Positions 52,511-61,530 of a stretch of DNA of 64,000 bases are shown here, one piece after another. Each line of letters opens with the position of its first letter. Positions within the stretch are counted from its first letter, which is position 1. A program made the position numbers and the translations under genes. The notes below the pieces were generated by a model. The model worked only from the letters and a program-made list of their open reading frames with translations. It was not told where the DNA came from and searched no databases. The DNA lies in the NCBI GenBank assembly GCA_017561825.1, contig JAFZBK010000067.1, positions 99,726-163,725 on the forward strand. Direction: 5' to 3'. The DNA is from Prevotella sp. Lineage in GTDB: Bacteria > Bacteroidota > Bacteroidia > Bacteroidales > Bacteroidaceae.

Positions 52511-52582
52511 GCAAAAAAAATTGATTGTCTCACGACAATCAATCTTTATTAACCTTAATAATCTAATACCATGAAAAACACA
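52511..52582 (-). ncRNA. Candidate small RNA (~70 nt) or leader relic
   Basis: Minus-strand promoter ATTG (52613-52616), 19 bp, TACTTTTG (52586-52593), followed after about 40 nt by a terminator (ATTGATTGTC/GACAATCAAT, then eight T). No gene lies between. On the plus strand the same segment reads like a gene start (CTAATACCATGAAAAACACA then a stop after seven codons), so an alternative is a relic of a deleted plus-strand gene. Confidence 0.4.
52513..52543 (-). terminator. Rho-independent terminator
   Basis: Minus strand ATTGATTGTC-GTGA-GACAATCAAT followed by TTTTTTTT. It ends the candidate small RNA and may also stop transcripts from the DUF3256 gene. Confidence 0.85.
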
Positions 52583-52585
52583 GTG

Positions 52586-52616
52586 CAAAAGTAATACTTT
52601 TCTATTAATCTGCAAT
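52586..52616 (-). promoter_or_regulatory. Promoter without a downstream gene
   Basis: Minus strand ATTG, 19 bp, TACTTTTG, pointing at the terminator 52513-52543. Confidence 0.6.
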
Positions 52617-52642
52617 GACTTACATGGTATCAGCTATGATAA

Positions 52643-53290
52643 TTAATATTCTTTAAATCTTATTCCATCCCATTTAAAACTTATTTGCTTAGCTATGACG
52701 GATACCTCATCTAATTCCTGTTTTGTCAGTACTGGCGTACTCAAACACAGGGTGATAACAGGAGATGAAGCACTCAGAGAAGCAGACAGCATCACGGGAT
52801 CAATCATCTTACAGAGTTCATCGAAACGGTCATTCGTCATATCCGCAGGTTGATGCGTAAACTGCTTCAGGATCTCCCCCTCCGATAGATGGAGAGGCAG
52901 TCCGTAATCATCCGCAAGAGGTTGCCACGACGTATTGAAGAACTTAACCTCACTCTCCGCCTCAGGAGCCATCACGGTCTTCACCATGCAGATAACCTGA
53001 GAAGAATCAGCGGCTGTCAGCAGTTTCAGTTCAAGAGAAGATGACTGTGGCAGATAATAGGATGCGAAATCGTTCGTGAGCGTATCCAGCACACCATTCT
53101 CGTGCAGCAGGTTCTTCACTTCCGATTTCACATGCATATTCACGAAGTCGAGGTGTTCCATCCTGAGGCTCCTGTTCAGATAAGGGAGGATGCTGTCTGG
53201 CATAGACAACCAGACATCACGCATTGAAACCTGTGCTTGCACGAAAGATGTCAACACGCAGGAAACCAACAAGATAAGAAACCGTTTCAT
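52643..53290 (-). CDS. DUF3256 family secreted protein
   Basis: 215 residues with a signal peptide (MKRFLILLVSCVLTSFVQAQ). The mature start SMRDVWLSMPDSILPYLN and the LDFVNMHVKSEV / LDTLTNDFASYYLPQSSS segments are those of DUF3256, a Bacteroidetes family of unknown function. The ATG at 53290 starts the signal peptide; a longer frame to 53314 overlaps the paaK stop. It follows paaK by 7 bp and is likely co-transcribed with it, a pairing of unknown meaning. Confidence 0.8.
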   Translation of the reverse strand: MKRFLILLVSCVLTSFVQAQVSMRDVWLSMPDSILPYLNRSLRMEHLDFVNMHVKSEVKNLLHENGVLDTLTNDFASYYLPQSSSLELKLLTAADSSQVICMVKTVMAPEAESEVKFFNTSWQPLADDYGLPLHLSEGEILKQFTHQPADMTNDRFDELCKMIDPVMLSASLSASSPVITLCLSTPVLTKQELDEVSVIAKQISFKWDGIRFKEY

Positions 53291-53297
53291 ACTATCT

Positions 53298-54611
53298 TTA
53301 TGAACGACCCTCACGCAGATCCTTCACGCGTACAGCCTTGCCTTCGCTGACGGGCAGAGAGCCTTTCTTCACCAACTTCACTCTCGGTGTAAGCAGAATC
53401 TCATCCTTCAGTGCACGCTGGATGTCACGCGTCATCTTCTGCAGTTCGGGATAAACGTCAGACTGGATTTCATCCAGCTCAACCTCTACTGTCATGATAT
53501 CATTGTCATCCTCGGTATCCAAGGTGATGAGGTAATTGCTTCCCAGACCCGGATACTGCACGAGGATCTTCTCCACCTGCATCGGGAACACGTTCACGCC
53601 CTTGATGATGAACATATCATCCGTACGACCCTTGATACGGTCGATACGACGGTGTGTACGTCCGCACTTACACTCCCCGGGAATCACACGGGTGAGGTCG
53701 CGTGTACGATAGCGCAGAATCGGCATCATGGTACGGTCGAGTGTGGTGAGCACCATCTCGCCCATCTCACCGTCGGGTACTGGCTCCAACGTATCAGGAT
53801 CCACGATCTCGAGGATATAGTTATCTTCCCAGAGGTGCATACCGTCCTGCTCCTTACATTCGAAGGCCACACCAGGACCGTTCATCTCGGTCATACCGAA
53901 CGAGTTATAAGCCTTGACACCAAGGATGCGCTCGATACGTTTGCGCTGTTCATCTGTATGCGGCTCAGCACCGATAAAGAGTGTGCGGAGCTTTGTGGAG
54001 CGAGGATCCACGCCCTCTTCCTGGAACACCTCAGCCAGACGGATAGCATAGCTGGGGATGGCATGCAGACAAGTAGTACCGAAGTCCTTGATGAACATGA
54101 TCTGACGCTTGGAGTTACCAGCAGCAGCGGGAACCGTTGTAGCACCTAACTTCTCGGCACCATACTGGAAACCCAGACCGCCTGTAAACATACCATAGCC
54201 GGAAGAGTTCTGGAACACATCCGTATCGCGGCAACCCACCATATACATATCACGCGCAATCATGTTTGCCCATGAGTCGATATCATGACGGGAATAGGTA
54301 ACCACGGTAGGATGACCCGTTGTACCACTGGTGGAATGGATACGGATGGCATCTTTCATGTCACCGCCCACCAGTCCGAAGGGATAGTTATCCCTCAGGT
54401 CCTGCTTAGTAGTAAACGGAATCTTACGGATATCCGCCACAGAATTAAAGTCATCGGGGGTAAGTCCTAACTCCGCAAAACGCTTTCCGTAGAACTCACT
54501 CTTCATGGCAATTCTAATACTCTCCTTCAGTTTCTTCACCTGGAGTTTCTCCAGTTCTTCACGTGGCATCGTCTCCAATTCCGGCTGCCAGTATTCCTTT
54601 ATATCTTTCAT
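53298..54611 (-). CDS. paaK: Phenylacetate-CoA ligase
   Basis: 437 residues, AMP-forming ligase that makes phenylacetyl-CoA (or indoleacetyl-CoA, as in related anaerobes). PaaK marks: FTTKQDLRDNYPFGL, the P-loop IHSTSGTTGHPTVVTYS, SFGMTEMNGPG and the C-terminal GRTDDMFIIKGVNVFPMQVE. Most anaerobic gut Bacteroidales have this enzyme, with a role in aromatic amino acid turnover. Promoter 54640-54670; the DUF3256 gene follows. Confidence 0.93.
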   Translation of the reverse strand: MKDIKEYWQPELETMPREELEKLQVKKLKESIRIAMKSEFYGKRFAELGLTPDDFNSVADIRKIPFTTKQDLRDNYPFGLVGGDMKDAIRIHSTSGTTGHPTVVTYSRHDIDSWANMIARDMYMVGCRDTDVFQNSSGYGMFTGGLGFQYGAEKLGATTVPAAAGNSKRQIMFIKDFGTTCLHAIPSYAIRLAEVFQEEGVDPRSTKLRTLFIGAEPHTDEQRKRIERILGVKAYNSFGMTEMNGPGVAFECKEQDGMHLWEDNYILEIVDPDTLEPVPDGEMGEMVLTTLDRTMMPILRYRTRDLTRVIPGECKCGRTHRRIDRIKGRTDDMFIIKGVNVFPMQVEKILVQYPGLGSNYLITLDTEDDNDIMTVEVELDEIQSDVYPELQKMTRDIQRALKDEILLTPRVKLVKKGSLPVSEGKAVRVKDLREGRS

Positions 54612-54639
54612 TTTTTCAGTATGGTTTTCTTTTGGCCTG

Positions 54640-54670
54640 CAATATTACACATTTTTTGTGAAATAGCCAA
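54640..54670 (-). promoter_or_regulatory. Promoter of paaK
   Basis: Minus strand TTG (54668-54670), 20 bp, TAATATTG (54640-54647; one mismatch to TAnnTTTG). Confidence 0.5.
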
Positions 54671-54832
54671 CACTTTGCACCATATTTTTTCTCCCAAGTG
54701 TGTATTCTGGCACATCAACAAGAAGATATCCGCCTTTGTCAATCGTTTGCATCATTCAATTCTTAAATAATCTTAAATAACTCCCGTGTGTACCCACACA
54801 AGGTTTTTAAATAAAATTATATAAGAAAAACA

Positions 54833-54864
54833 TTTGGTAATTAAAAAAAAGTACATTACCTTTG
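54833..54864 (+). promoter_or_regulatory. Promoter of a candidate small RNA
   Basis: TTTG (54833-54836), 20 bp, TACCTTTG (54857-54864), a full consensus match, with a terminator 60-90 bp downstream and no gene between. Confidence 0.75.
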
Positions 54865-54868
54865 CATC

Positions 54869-54957
54869 GTTATCCTGAAAACAATCTTTTTACCTTAAAA
54901 ACTAATACCTATTGAGATGTGAAGTGATCAGCTGTGAAGCTTGTCACTTTTTTTTTT
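54869..54957 (+). ncRNA. Candidate small RNA (~85 nt), convergent with the leu operon
   Basis: Between a perfect promoter and a strong terminator lies about 50 nt without a reading frame (the only ATG is followed directly by TGA). The 3' stem GTGA…TCAC encloses AGCT/AGCT and is followed by ten T. The RNA would end 8 bp before the leuB stop on the opposite strand. A leader of a deleted gene is the alternative. Confidence 0.45.
54923..54957 (+). terminator. Terminator of the candidate small RNA
   Basis: AAGTGATCAGCT-GTGA-AGCTTGTCACTT followed by TTTTTTTTTT. Confidence 0.75.
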
Positions 54958-54964
54958 GCCTTTT

Positions 54965-56026
54965 TCAATGGTTCCGGATATAGTCAACGATCCACTCTCC
55001 CACTTCTTTGGTACCATATTTCGCGCCGCCTTCCACCTGTATTTCAGGGGTGCGGACGTTGGCGTCCAGACTAGCGTTGACGGCTTCGCGCACCTTAGCG
55101 CCCTCGTCGTTCAAGCCGAAGTATTCCAAGAGCATGGCAGCCGAGAGAATCTGAGCAAGCGGGTTGGCACGGTTCTGTCCTGCTGCCTGCGGCCATGAGC
55201 CGTGTACCGGTTCAAAGAGCGGTGTATGCTCACCTAACGAAGATGACGGCTGCAGTCCCATGGAACCTGTGATGCAGCTGGTCTCATCCGTCAGGATATC
55301 CCCGAAGGTATTCTCCGTCACGATCACATCAAAGAATCGCGGTTCCGTCAGCACGCGCATCGAGGCATTGTCAATGAACATATAATCCGTAGTCACCTCA
55401 GGATACTGTTTCTCCATCTCCTGTGCAATCTGTCGCCACAGACGTGACGAGGCCAGCACATTCGCCTTATCCACCACGGTAAGGTGACGCTTGCGGGTCA
55501 TGGCCATCTCAAAGCCCACCTTCAGGATACGTTCTATTTCCGGACGGGTATAGACATTCGTATCAAAAGCCTTGTCATTGTCCTGATACTTCTCGCCGAA
55601 GTACATACCACCCGTCAGTTCGCGGATCACCACGAAGTCGGCACCTTTTAAGAGTTCCTCTTTCAGCGGACTCTTATGCAAGAGACAGTCGAACGTGGCT
55701 ACAGGTCGTACATTGGCGAACAATCCTAACTTCTTGCGCATGGCCAGCAGTCCTGTTTCAGGACGAACCTTCGCCGTAGGATCATTATCGAAACGCAGGT
55801 CACCTACCGCCGCAAAGAGCACCGCATCCGCCCGCATACATATCTCATGAGTAGCCTCAGGATAGGGATCCCCTACCTCATCAATGGCGTGAGCGCCACA
55901 GATGGCCTCCTCGTATAAGAACTCATGGTTGTATTTCTCCGCAATGGCATCCATCACGGCCACACCCTGTTTCATAATCTCCGGTCCTATGCCATCACCT
56001 GGCAATACAGCTATCTTTAGTTTCAT
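54965..56026 (-). CDS. leuB: 3-isopropylmalate dehydrogenase
   Basis: 353 residues; oxidises and decarboxylates 3-isopropylmalate to 2-oxoisocaproate with NAD+, the third step of leucine synthesis. Motifs: [46 protein letters not shown], and [20 protein letters not shown]. The gap to the upstream citramalate synthase-like gene is 3 bp. Last gene of the leu operon. Confidence 0.97.
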   Translation of the reverse strand: MKLKIAVLPGDGIGPEIMKQGVAVMDAIAEKYNHEFLYEEAICGAHAIDEVGDPYPEATHEICMRADAVLFAAVGDLRFDNDPTAKVRPETGLLAMRKKLGLFANVRPVATFDCLLHKSPLKEELLKGADFVVIRELTGGMYFGEKYQDNDKAFDTNVYTRPEIERILKVGFEMAMTRKRHLTVVDKANVLASSRLWRQIAQEMEKQYPEVTTDYMFIDNASMRVLTEPRFFDVIVTENTFGDILTDETSCITGSMGLQPSSSLGEHTPLFEPVHGSWPQAAGQNRANPLAQILSAAMLLEYFGLNDEGAKVREAVNASLDANVRTPEIQVEGGAKYGTKEVGEWIVDYIRNH

Positions 56027-56029
56027 ATC

Positions 56030-57604
56030 TTAATCGTTGTTGTTTTGTTCCAATTCAAAAATGTTCAGCATCTTGAAGGTAGCCTTGATGGCCGCCTCCG
56101 TCTGGTCAGCATCCAGTCCGCGGGTGCGTATCATCTTCCCGTTGTTGTTCCAGGTGATGACCGTCTGCACCAACGCATCTGTACGACCGCCTGGCGGGAT
56201 TGTCACGGCATAGTTAGCCAAGATGGGGAATGTTCTGTCGAGGTACTTCTTATAGATGTATCGCAATGATTTCACGAAGGCATCATACTGACCGTCACCT
56301 GTGGCAGATGCCTCATACTGTTTACCATTGATCTCCACCTTCACGTTCGCCCCCGGCTTCAGACCATAGGCTGTTGACACCACATAGCTCACCAACTTCA
56401 CCTTGTCCTCAGGTGCATCATGTTTCAGCACATCCGAGACGATATAGGGCAGGTCATCCTGTGTCACCAGTTCCTTCTTATCCCCCAGCTCCGTGATACG
56501 CTGCGTCACCTTCTTCGTCTGCTCAGGCGTCAGTTCCAATCCTAGTTCCTCCAGGTTCTTGGCGATGTTCGCCCTTCCGCTGTTCTTCCCTAAGGCATAC
56601 TCCCTTTTCCTGCCGAACCGTTCAGGCTTCAGGAGGTTGCAATACAGTCCCGCCTTATGGTCACCATCCGCATGAACGCCTGCCACCTGCGTGAACACGT
56701 TCTCACCAATGACCGGCTGGTTGGGCGCAATGGCAATGCCGCTGTAGCCCTCTACCAGACGACTGATATCGTTCAGACGGTCCTCATGGATATTCGTCTT
56801 GGCATGGAACTGATCCTTAAGGATCACTTGCACGCTCGACAACGGAGCATTACCGCATCGTTCACCCAGACCATTCACCGTGACATGCAGTCCTTTACAC
56901 CCGCTCAGCACCGCAGCTAACGAGTTGCTCACCGCCAGGTCGTAATCGTTATGCGCATGGAAATCAAAGTGCGTGTTCGGATAGCGTTTCTGCATCTTCC
57001 TCATATACTCAATCACCTGCAGGGGATTCAGTACGCCGAGCGTGTCAGGAAGCATGAAGCGCTTGATGGAAGTATGCGTTAATGCATCCAGCATGGCATA
57101 CACATGCTCGGGCGACTCCTTCATGCCATTACTCCAGTCCTCTAAGTACAGGTTCACGCTCATCCCGTACTTCTCCGCAAGACCAATGCAGTATTTGATA
57201 TCAGCCACATGCTCCTCTACCGTTTTCTCCAGCTGACCGCTACAATGCTTCTCACTACCTTTGGCCAGGAGGTTGATCACCTTGCACCCTGTGTCAGCTA
57301 TCCACTCCACGGAGTCACCCCCATCCACGAAGCCCAGCACCTCCACGGCATCCTGTTTCCCGATCTGACGGGCATAGCGACAGATCATCTTCACCGCATC
57401 CTTATCACCGTCGCTCACCTTTGCCGAGGCCACCTCGATACGATCCACGTTGATGTCCTTGAGCAACATTCGTGCAATCATCAGTTTCTCGTGCGGCAGG
57501 AAGCTCACGCCAGAGGTCTGCTCCCCGTCGCGCAGCGTACAGTCCATGATCTCCACGAAGGGCTGGATGCGGTTATATGCGTTGATTTGTTCACTCGTTC
57601 CCAT
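56030..57604 (-). CDS. cimA: Citramalate / 2-isopropylmalate synthase-like enzyme
   Basis: 524-residue member of the DRE-TIM HMGL family: IMDCTLRDGEQTSGVSFLPH, FDFHAHNDYDLAVSNSLAAV (metal-binding HxH), VNGLGERCGNAPLSSVQVIL and a C-terminal LeuA-type allosteric domain (VSTAYGLKPGANVKVEINGK). It is clearly distinct from the leuA at the head of the operon. Bacteroidetes carry this second paralogue, and (R)-citramalate synthase from pyruvate and acetyl-CoA, leading to isoleucine, is the usual assignment; sequence alone does not exclude a second isopropylmalate synthase. It overlaps the leuD 3' end by 14 bp. Confidence 0.8.
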   Translation of the reverse strand: MGTSEQINAYNRIQPFVEIMDCTLRDGEQTSGVSFLPHEKLMIARMLLKDINVDRIEVASAKVSDGDKDAVKMICRYARQIGKQDAVEVLGFVDGGDSVEWIADTGCKVINLLAKGSEKHCSGQLEKTVEEHVADIKYCIGLAEKYGMSVNLYLEDWSNGMKESPEHVYAMLDALTHTSIKRFMLPDTLGVLNPLQVIEYMRKMQKRYPNTHFDFHAHNDYDLAVSNSLAAVLSGCKGLHVTVNGLGERCGNAPLSSVQVILKDQFHAKTNIHEDRLNDISRLVEGYSGIAIAPNQPVIGENVFTQVAGVHADGDHKAGLYCNLLKPERFGRKREYALGKNSGRANIAKNLEELGLELTPEQTKKVTQRITELGDKKELVTQDDLPYIVSDVLKHDAPEDKVKLVSYVVSTAYGLKPGANVKVEINGKQYEASATGDGQYDAFVKSLRYIYKKYLDRTFPILANYAVTIPPGGRTDALVQTVITWNNNGKMIRTRGLDADQTEAAIKATFKMLNIFELEQNNND

Positions 57605-58199
57605 ATCTATCCTTAGTATTTGTTTCCCAACACTCTATTTTCTCCTTGTTCTGCAGCAGGTAGTCGATATCATCCAAGCCGTTCGTCAGACAGTGTTTCT
57701 TGTAGCCGTTGATCTCGAAATGCTCCTGTCGTCCAGTAACCATATTCGTAACCGTCTGGTCAGGCAGGTTCACTTCCACCTGCATCTTCGGATTCTCCTG
57801 GATGGTCTGGAACAGTTCTGCAAGGAAATCCTCGCTCACCTGCACAGGCAGTACGAAGTTGTTCAGTTCATTGTTCTTATGGATATCCGCGAAGAAGCTG
57901 CTGATCACCACACGGAAGCCGTAGCCCGCAATGGCCCACGCCGCATGTTCGCGTGAGGAACCGCTACCGAAGTTCTTCCCCACCACCAGGATGCACCCGC
58001 TGTAGGTAGGATCATTCAGCACGAAATCCTTCACGGGCTCACCAATCTTATCATAGCGCCAGTCGCGAAACAGGTTATCCCCGAACCCCTCCTTATCCGT
58101 TGCCTTCAGGAAACGAGCAGGAATGATCTGATCCGTATCCACGTTCTCTAATGGAAGAGGAACGCACGTACTTAAGATTGTATCAAATTTCTGTTTCAT
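57591..58199 (-). CDS. leuD: 3-isopropylmalate dehydratase small subunit
   Basis: 202 residues, partner of LeuC in the isomerisation of 2- to 3-isopropylmalate. Marks: LENVDTDQIIPARFLKATDK, CILVVGKNFGSGSSREHAAW and VISSFFADIHKNNELNNFVLP. It lies 32 bp after leuC and overlaps the next gene by 14 bp. Confidence 0.97.
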   Translation of the reverse strand: MKQKFDTILSTCVPLPLENVDTDQIIPARFLKATDKEGFGDNLFRDWRYDKIGEPVKDFVLNDPTYSGCILVVGKNFGSGSSREHAAWAIAGYGFRVVISSFFADIHKNNELNNFVLPVQVSEDFLAELFQTIQENPKMQVEVNLPDQTVTNMVTGRQEHFEINGYKKHCLTNGLDDIDYLLQNKEKIECWETNTKDRYGNE

Positions 58200-58231
58200 T
58201 CAATTCTTAATTCTTAATTCATAATCCTTAA

Positions 58232-59689
58232 TCACATCAGCTCTCTTGGATCTGTGATTACACCAGTTACAGCCGCTGCAGCCGCTGTGAGCGGAGATGC
58301 CAGGATGGTACGCGCCCCAGGACCCTGTCGTCCTTCGAAGTTTCGGTTACTGGTTGAGACGCAGTATTTGCCTGCCGGCACCTTATCGTCGTTCATGGCC
58401 AGACAAGCGGAGCAGCCCGGCTGACGGATCTCGAAGCCTGCTTCATGAAGGATCTTATCAATCCCCTCCTCGCGTATCTGCTTGTCAACCGTCCACGAAC
58501 CAGGCACGAGCCATGCCACCACATCCGCAGCCTTCTTCCTTCCCTTCACTAAGGAAGCAAAGGCACGGAAGTCCTCTATACGACCGTTGGTGCATGCCCC
58601 AAGGAACACATAATCCACCTTCGTACCCAGCAGTTTCTGTCCTGGTTTGAAACCCATATATTGGAGCGCTTTCTCATAACTCCCCCTCCCTTTGGAGGGG
58701 GTTGGGGGGAGGCTCTCCCTAATCCCAATTCCCATACCGGGATTCGTTCCGTATGTGATGCGTGGCTCTATATCAGCAGCATCGAAGCAGATTTCCTTAT
58801 CGAACACCGCATCATCGTCACTTTTCAGCGTACGCCAATAAGCCACGGCCTTCTCCCACTCATCACCCTTAGGTGCATACGGTCTTCCTTTGATATAGTC
58901 GAAGGTAGTATCATCAGGAGCGATAAAGCCACCGCGAGCACCCATCTCGATAGACAGGTTACACAAGGTGAGACGTCCTTCCATCGACAGGTTCTCCACC
59001 ACCTCACCGGCATATTCCACGAAGTAACCCGTGGCTCCGCTGGTGGTAAGCTGACTCATCAGGTAGAGGGCCACATCCTTGGCCGTTACTCCCTTACCTA
59101 GTTTGCCGTTGATGCTGATACGCATCGACTTCGGTTTCTGCTGAAGTACGCACTGCGAAGCCAGCACCATCTCCACCTCAGAGGTACCGATGCCGAAGGC
59201 AATAGCCCCCATGGCCCCATGCGTACTGGTATGCGAGTCGCCACAAACGATGGTCATACCCGGCAACGACAGACCTTTCTCGGGCCCTACCACATGGATG
59301 ATACCATTGTTCTTGTCCATCATGCCATAGTGTGTTAGTCCGAACTCGGCTGCATTCTTAGCCAGCATGTCCACCTGCTTCTTCGATACAGGATCCTCAA
59401 TGGGCTTGTCCTGATCATGTGTAGGTGTGTTATGGTCAGGCATGCAGAACACCTGCTTCGGACGGAAGCATTTCAGTCCTCTGGCCCTCAGTCCTTCGAA
59501 CGCCTGCGGGGTGGTCACCTCATGACAGTACAGGCGGTCTATATACAGTTGTGTAGGACCGTCGTCAACTACCTGTACGACGTGCTTGTCCCATATCTTA
59601 TCAAAAAGAGTAGACCCACCCCCTTGCCCCTCCCTGTAAGGGATGGGAGTAGATACTACTTGATTTTCTTTCTTTTCCATATTCTTCAT
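58232..59689 (-). CDS. leuC: 3-isopropylmalate dehydratase large subunit with two repeat-derived segments
   Basis: 485 residues, aconitase family. The 4Fe-4S ligands are present: [12 protein letters not shown] and [31 protein letters not shown] and [12 protein letters not shown] are typical. Two segments are foreign to the family. Residues ~11-27 ([14 protein letters not shown]) form an N-terminal extension before the canonical start [15 protein letters not shown]. Residues ~324-337 ([15 protein letters not shown]) sit between GMGIGI and LQYMGFKPG. Both are in-frame translations of the GC-rich palindromic repeat (59611-59658 and 58680-58720). The family's core is otherwise intact, so the enzyme is probably active. 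The ATG at 59689 or 59680 must be used because the ancestral start at TLFDK is gone. Confidence 0.95.
   Translation of the reverse strand: MKNMEKKENQVVSTPIPYREGQGGGSTLFDKIWDKHVVQVVDDGPTQLYIDRLYCHEVTTPQAFEGLRARGLKCFRPKQVFCMPDHNTPTHDQDKPIEDPVSKKQVDMLAKNAAEFGLTHYGMMDKNNGIIHVVGPEKGLSLPGMTIVCGDSHTSTHGAMGAIAFGIGTSEVEMVLASQCVLQQKPKSMRISINGKLGKGVTAKDVALYLMSQLTTSGATGYFVEYAGEVVENLSMEGRLTLCNLSIEMGARGGFIAPDDTTFDYIKGRPYAPKGDEWEKAVAYWRTLKSDDDAVFDKEICFDAADIEPRITYGTNPGMGIGIRESLPPTPSKGRGSYEKALQYMGFKPGQKLLGTKVDYVFLGACTNGRIEDFRAFASLVKGRKKAADVVAWLVPGSWTVDKQIREEGIDKILHEAGFEIRQPGCSACLAMNDDKVPAGKYCVSTSNRNFEGRQGPGARTILASPLTAAAAAVTGVITDPRELM
58680..58720. repeat. GC-rich palindromic repeat inserted in frame within leuC
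   Basis: Core CCCCTCCCTTTGGAGGGGG followed by TTGGGGGGAGGCTCTC. It encodes the extra loop at LeuC residues ~324-337. Confidence 0.8.
59611..59658. repeat. GC-rich palindromic repeat at the leuC N-terminus
   Basis: GACCCACCCCCTTGCCCCTC then CCTGTAAGGGATGGGAGTAG. It is inverted relative to 59703-59740, 44 bp away, and is translated as LeuC residues ~11-27. Confidence 0.8.
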
Positions 59690-59702
59690 GATGAAGGTTA
59701 TT

Positions 59703-59740
59703 TCTCCCCTCCCTCCCAGGGAGGGGTCAGGGGGAGAGTC
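59703..59740. repeat. GC-rich palindromic repeat between leuA and leuC
   Basis: TCTCCCCTCCCTCCCAGGGA then GGGGTCAGGGGGAGAGTC. Together with 59611-59658 it forms an inverted pair around the leuC start. Confidence 0.8.
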
Positions 59741-59742
59741 TT

Positions 59743-61242
59743 TTAATTCTTGAATTTGTTAATACAGTCGATATAAGCCTCCACCGAAGCCGTCACGATA
59801 TCCGTGTTGGCCCCGAAGCCGTAGTACAGACTACCATTGTATTCCACCTGCATGTGTACCTTACCCATGTCGTCTGAACCCTTAGAGATGGCCTGGATGG
59901 TGAACTCCTTCAGCGTCATCTGCTTCAGGATGATCTTCTTCAGTGCCTTGATGGCGGCATCCACAGGACCATTACCCGTTGCGGCAGCCTCGAACTTCTG
60001 TCCACTGATATCGATTCCTATGCTGGCCACGCTTCTCACACCCATACCCGTCGTCACCTGCAGGTAATCCAGACGTACTGCGTGGTTCTCAGACTGATCC
60101 GCACCTGCCAGTGTGAGGATATCCTCATCGTTCACCTCTTTCTTACGGTCGGCCATGGCGAGGAACTTCTGATAGAGTTTATCCAGTTTCTTGTCATCAT
60201 CAACATTCACGCCCAGCACCTCTAAGCGGTATTTCAGGGCCGCCCTTCCGCTGCGGGCTGTCAGTACGATAGAGTTATCATCAAGACCCACATCCTTCGG
60301 ATCAATGATCTCGTAGGTCTGCACGTTCTTCAATACCCCATCCTGATGAATACCACTGGAGTGCGCAAAGGCATTTCTTCCCACGATAGCCTTGTTGGGC
60401 TGTACGGGCATGTTCATCAATCCCGACACCATACGCGATGTAGGATAGATCTTGGTGGTGTTGATGTTCGTATCGATGTTCAGTCCTTTGTGACACTTCA
60501 GGATCATCGCAATCTCTTCCAGCGAGGTGTTACCTGCCCTCTCGCCGATACCGTTGATGGTTACCTCCACCTGACGAGCGCCGTTCATGATGCCGCTGAA
60601 GGTGTTGGCAGTAGCCATACCGAGGTCGTTATGACAATGAGTAGAGATGATGGCCTTGTCGATGTTGTCCACATGTTCCATCAGGTACTTGATCTTGGCA
60701 CCGTATTCCTCGGGCAGACAGTAGCCTGTGGTATCAGGGATGTTCACTACAGTAGCACCAGCCTTGATCACAGCCTCGATGACCTGTGCCAGATATTCGT
60801 TCTCTGTACGTCCCGCATCCTCGGCGTAGAACTCCACGTCTTCCACATATTTCTTGGCGTACTTCACGGCTGCCACGGCACGTTCAATGATCTCCTCGCG
60901 GTTGGAGTTGAACTTGTACTTGATATGTGCGTCGCTGGTACCGATACCTGTATGGATACGTTTGCGCTTGGCATACTGCAGACTCTCTGCAGCCAAGTCT
61001 ATATCTTTCTGCACGGCACGTGTCAGCGCACAGATGGTGGGCCATGTCACAGCCTTGGAGATCTCAATCACCGAATTGAAGTCGCCAGGACTTGATATTG
61101 GGAAACCAGCCTCAATCACATCCACGCCCAACTGCTCCAGTTGCTTGGCCACCTGAATCTTCTCAACTGTGTTCAACTGGCACCCTGGCACCTGTTCACC
61201 GTCACGTAATGTCGTGTCGAAAATAAATAACCTGTCACTCAT
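59743..61242 (-). CDS. leuA: 2-isopropylmalate synthase
   Basis: 499 residues; condenses acetyl-CoA and 2-oxoisovalerate, the first step of leucine synthesis. [33 protein letters not shown]-like [30 protein letters not shown] (HxH metal site), [18 protein letters not shown] and a C-terminal allosteric domain ([20 protein letters not shown]) are all present. The allosteric part implies leucine feedback. First structural gene of the operon, behind the attenuator at 61281-61368. Confidence 0.97.
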   Translation of the reverse strand: MSDRLFIFDTTLRDGEQVPGCQLNTVEKIQVAKQLEQLGVDVIEAGFPISSPGDFNSVIEISKAVTWPTICALTRAVQKDIDLAAESLQYAKRKRIHTGIGTSDAHIKYKFNSNREEIIERAVAAVKYAKKYVEDVEFYAEDAGRTENEYLAQVIEAVIKAGATVVNIPDTTGYCLPEEYGAKIKYLMEHVDNIDKAIISTHCHNDLGMATANTFSGIMNGARQVEVTINGIGERAGNTSLEEIAMILKCHKGLNIDTNINTTKIYPTSRMVSGLMNMPVQPNKAIVGRNAFAHSSGIHQDGVLKNVQTYEIIDPKDVGLDDNSIVLTARSGRAALKYRLEVLGVNVDDDKKLDKLYQKFLAMADRKKEVNDEDILTLAGADQSENHAVRLDYLQVTTGMGVRSVASIGIDISGQKFEAAATGNGPVDAAIKALKKIILKQMTLKEFTIQAISKGSDDMGKVHMQVEYNGSLYYGFGANTDIVTASVEAYIDCINKFKN

Positions 61243-61280
61243 TGTCTTGTTCTTTGTTCCTTTTTTATTTGATTACCTGA

Positions 61281-61368
61281 AAAACAAAAGACCTTTCACA
61301 CCGCGGAAGTGGAAAGGTCTCAATATCTATTACCTAGCATAGTCATATACACACCTTATCACTTCCGC
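61281..61368 (-). promoter_or_regulatory. Transcription attenuator of the leu operon
   Basis: Terminator stem GACCTTTC/GAAAGGTC (61289-61320; about 12 bp with the adjoining bases) followed on the minus strand by CTTTTGTTTTT. Antiterminator: the 9 bases CACTTCCGC as read on the plus strand at 61360-61368 are the exact inverse of GCGGAAGTG at 61303-61311, so the upstream arm can pair with the terminator's loop and 5' arm. The upstream arm lies within the last codons of the leader peptide, ~20 nt after its Ile codon cluster, so a ribosome stalled at Ile/Leu codons frees it while a ribosome reaching the stop codon covers it. Confidence 0.75.
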
Positions 61369-61435
61369 CCGCTCGTTGCAGTCGAATAATAATATTAATA
61401 ATGTGTAGATTCAGACTCTGCTTCATTGTCATCAT
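61343..61435 (-). CDS. Ile/Leu-rich leader peptide of the leu operon
   Basis: 30 codons beginning ATG ATG, with the peptide MMTMKQSLNLHIINIIIRLQ and ending RAGGSDKVCI. Eleven of the first twenty residues downstream of MKQS are hydrophobic, and five of six consecutive codons are ATT (Ile), flanked by three Leu codons. This is the composition of branched-chain attenuator peptides. The start is preceded by A-rich sequence, as usual for Bacteroidetes initiation. A third ATG (61426) would give a 27-residue form. Confidence 0.75.
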   Translation of the reverse strand: MMTMKQSLNLHIINIIIRLQRAGGSDKVCI

Positions 61436-61530
61436 TTTTTAATTTGCGCGTGCAATGATGCGATTTAGCGAGAGCAAAGAAAACATGTTTTCATTTGCCG
61501 AGCGTGAGCATCTTCGCCCCTTTTGGGGGG

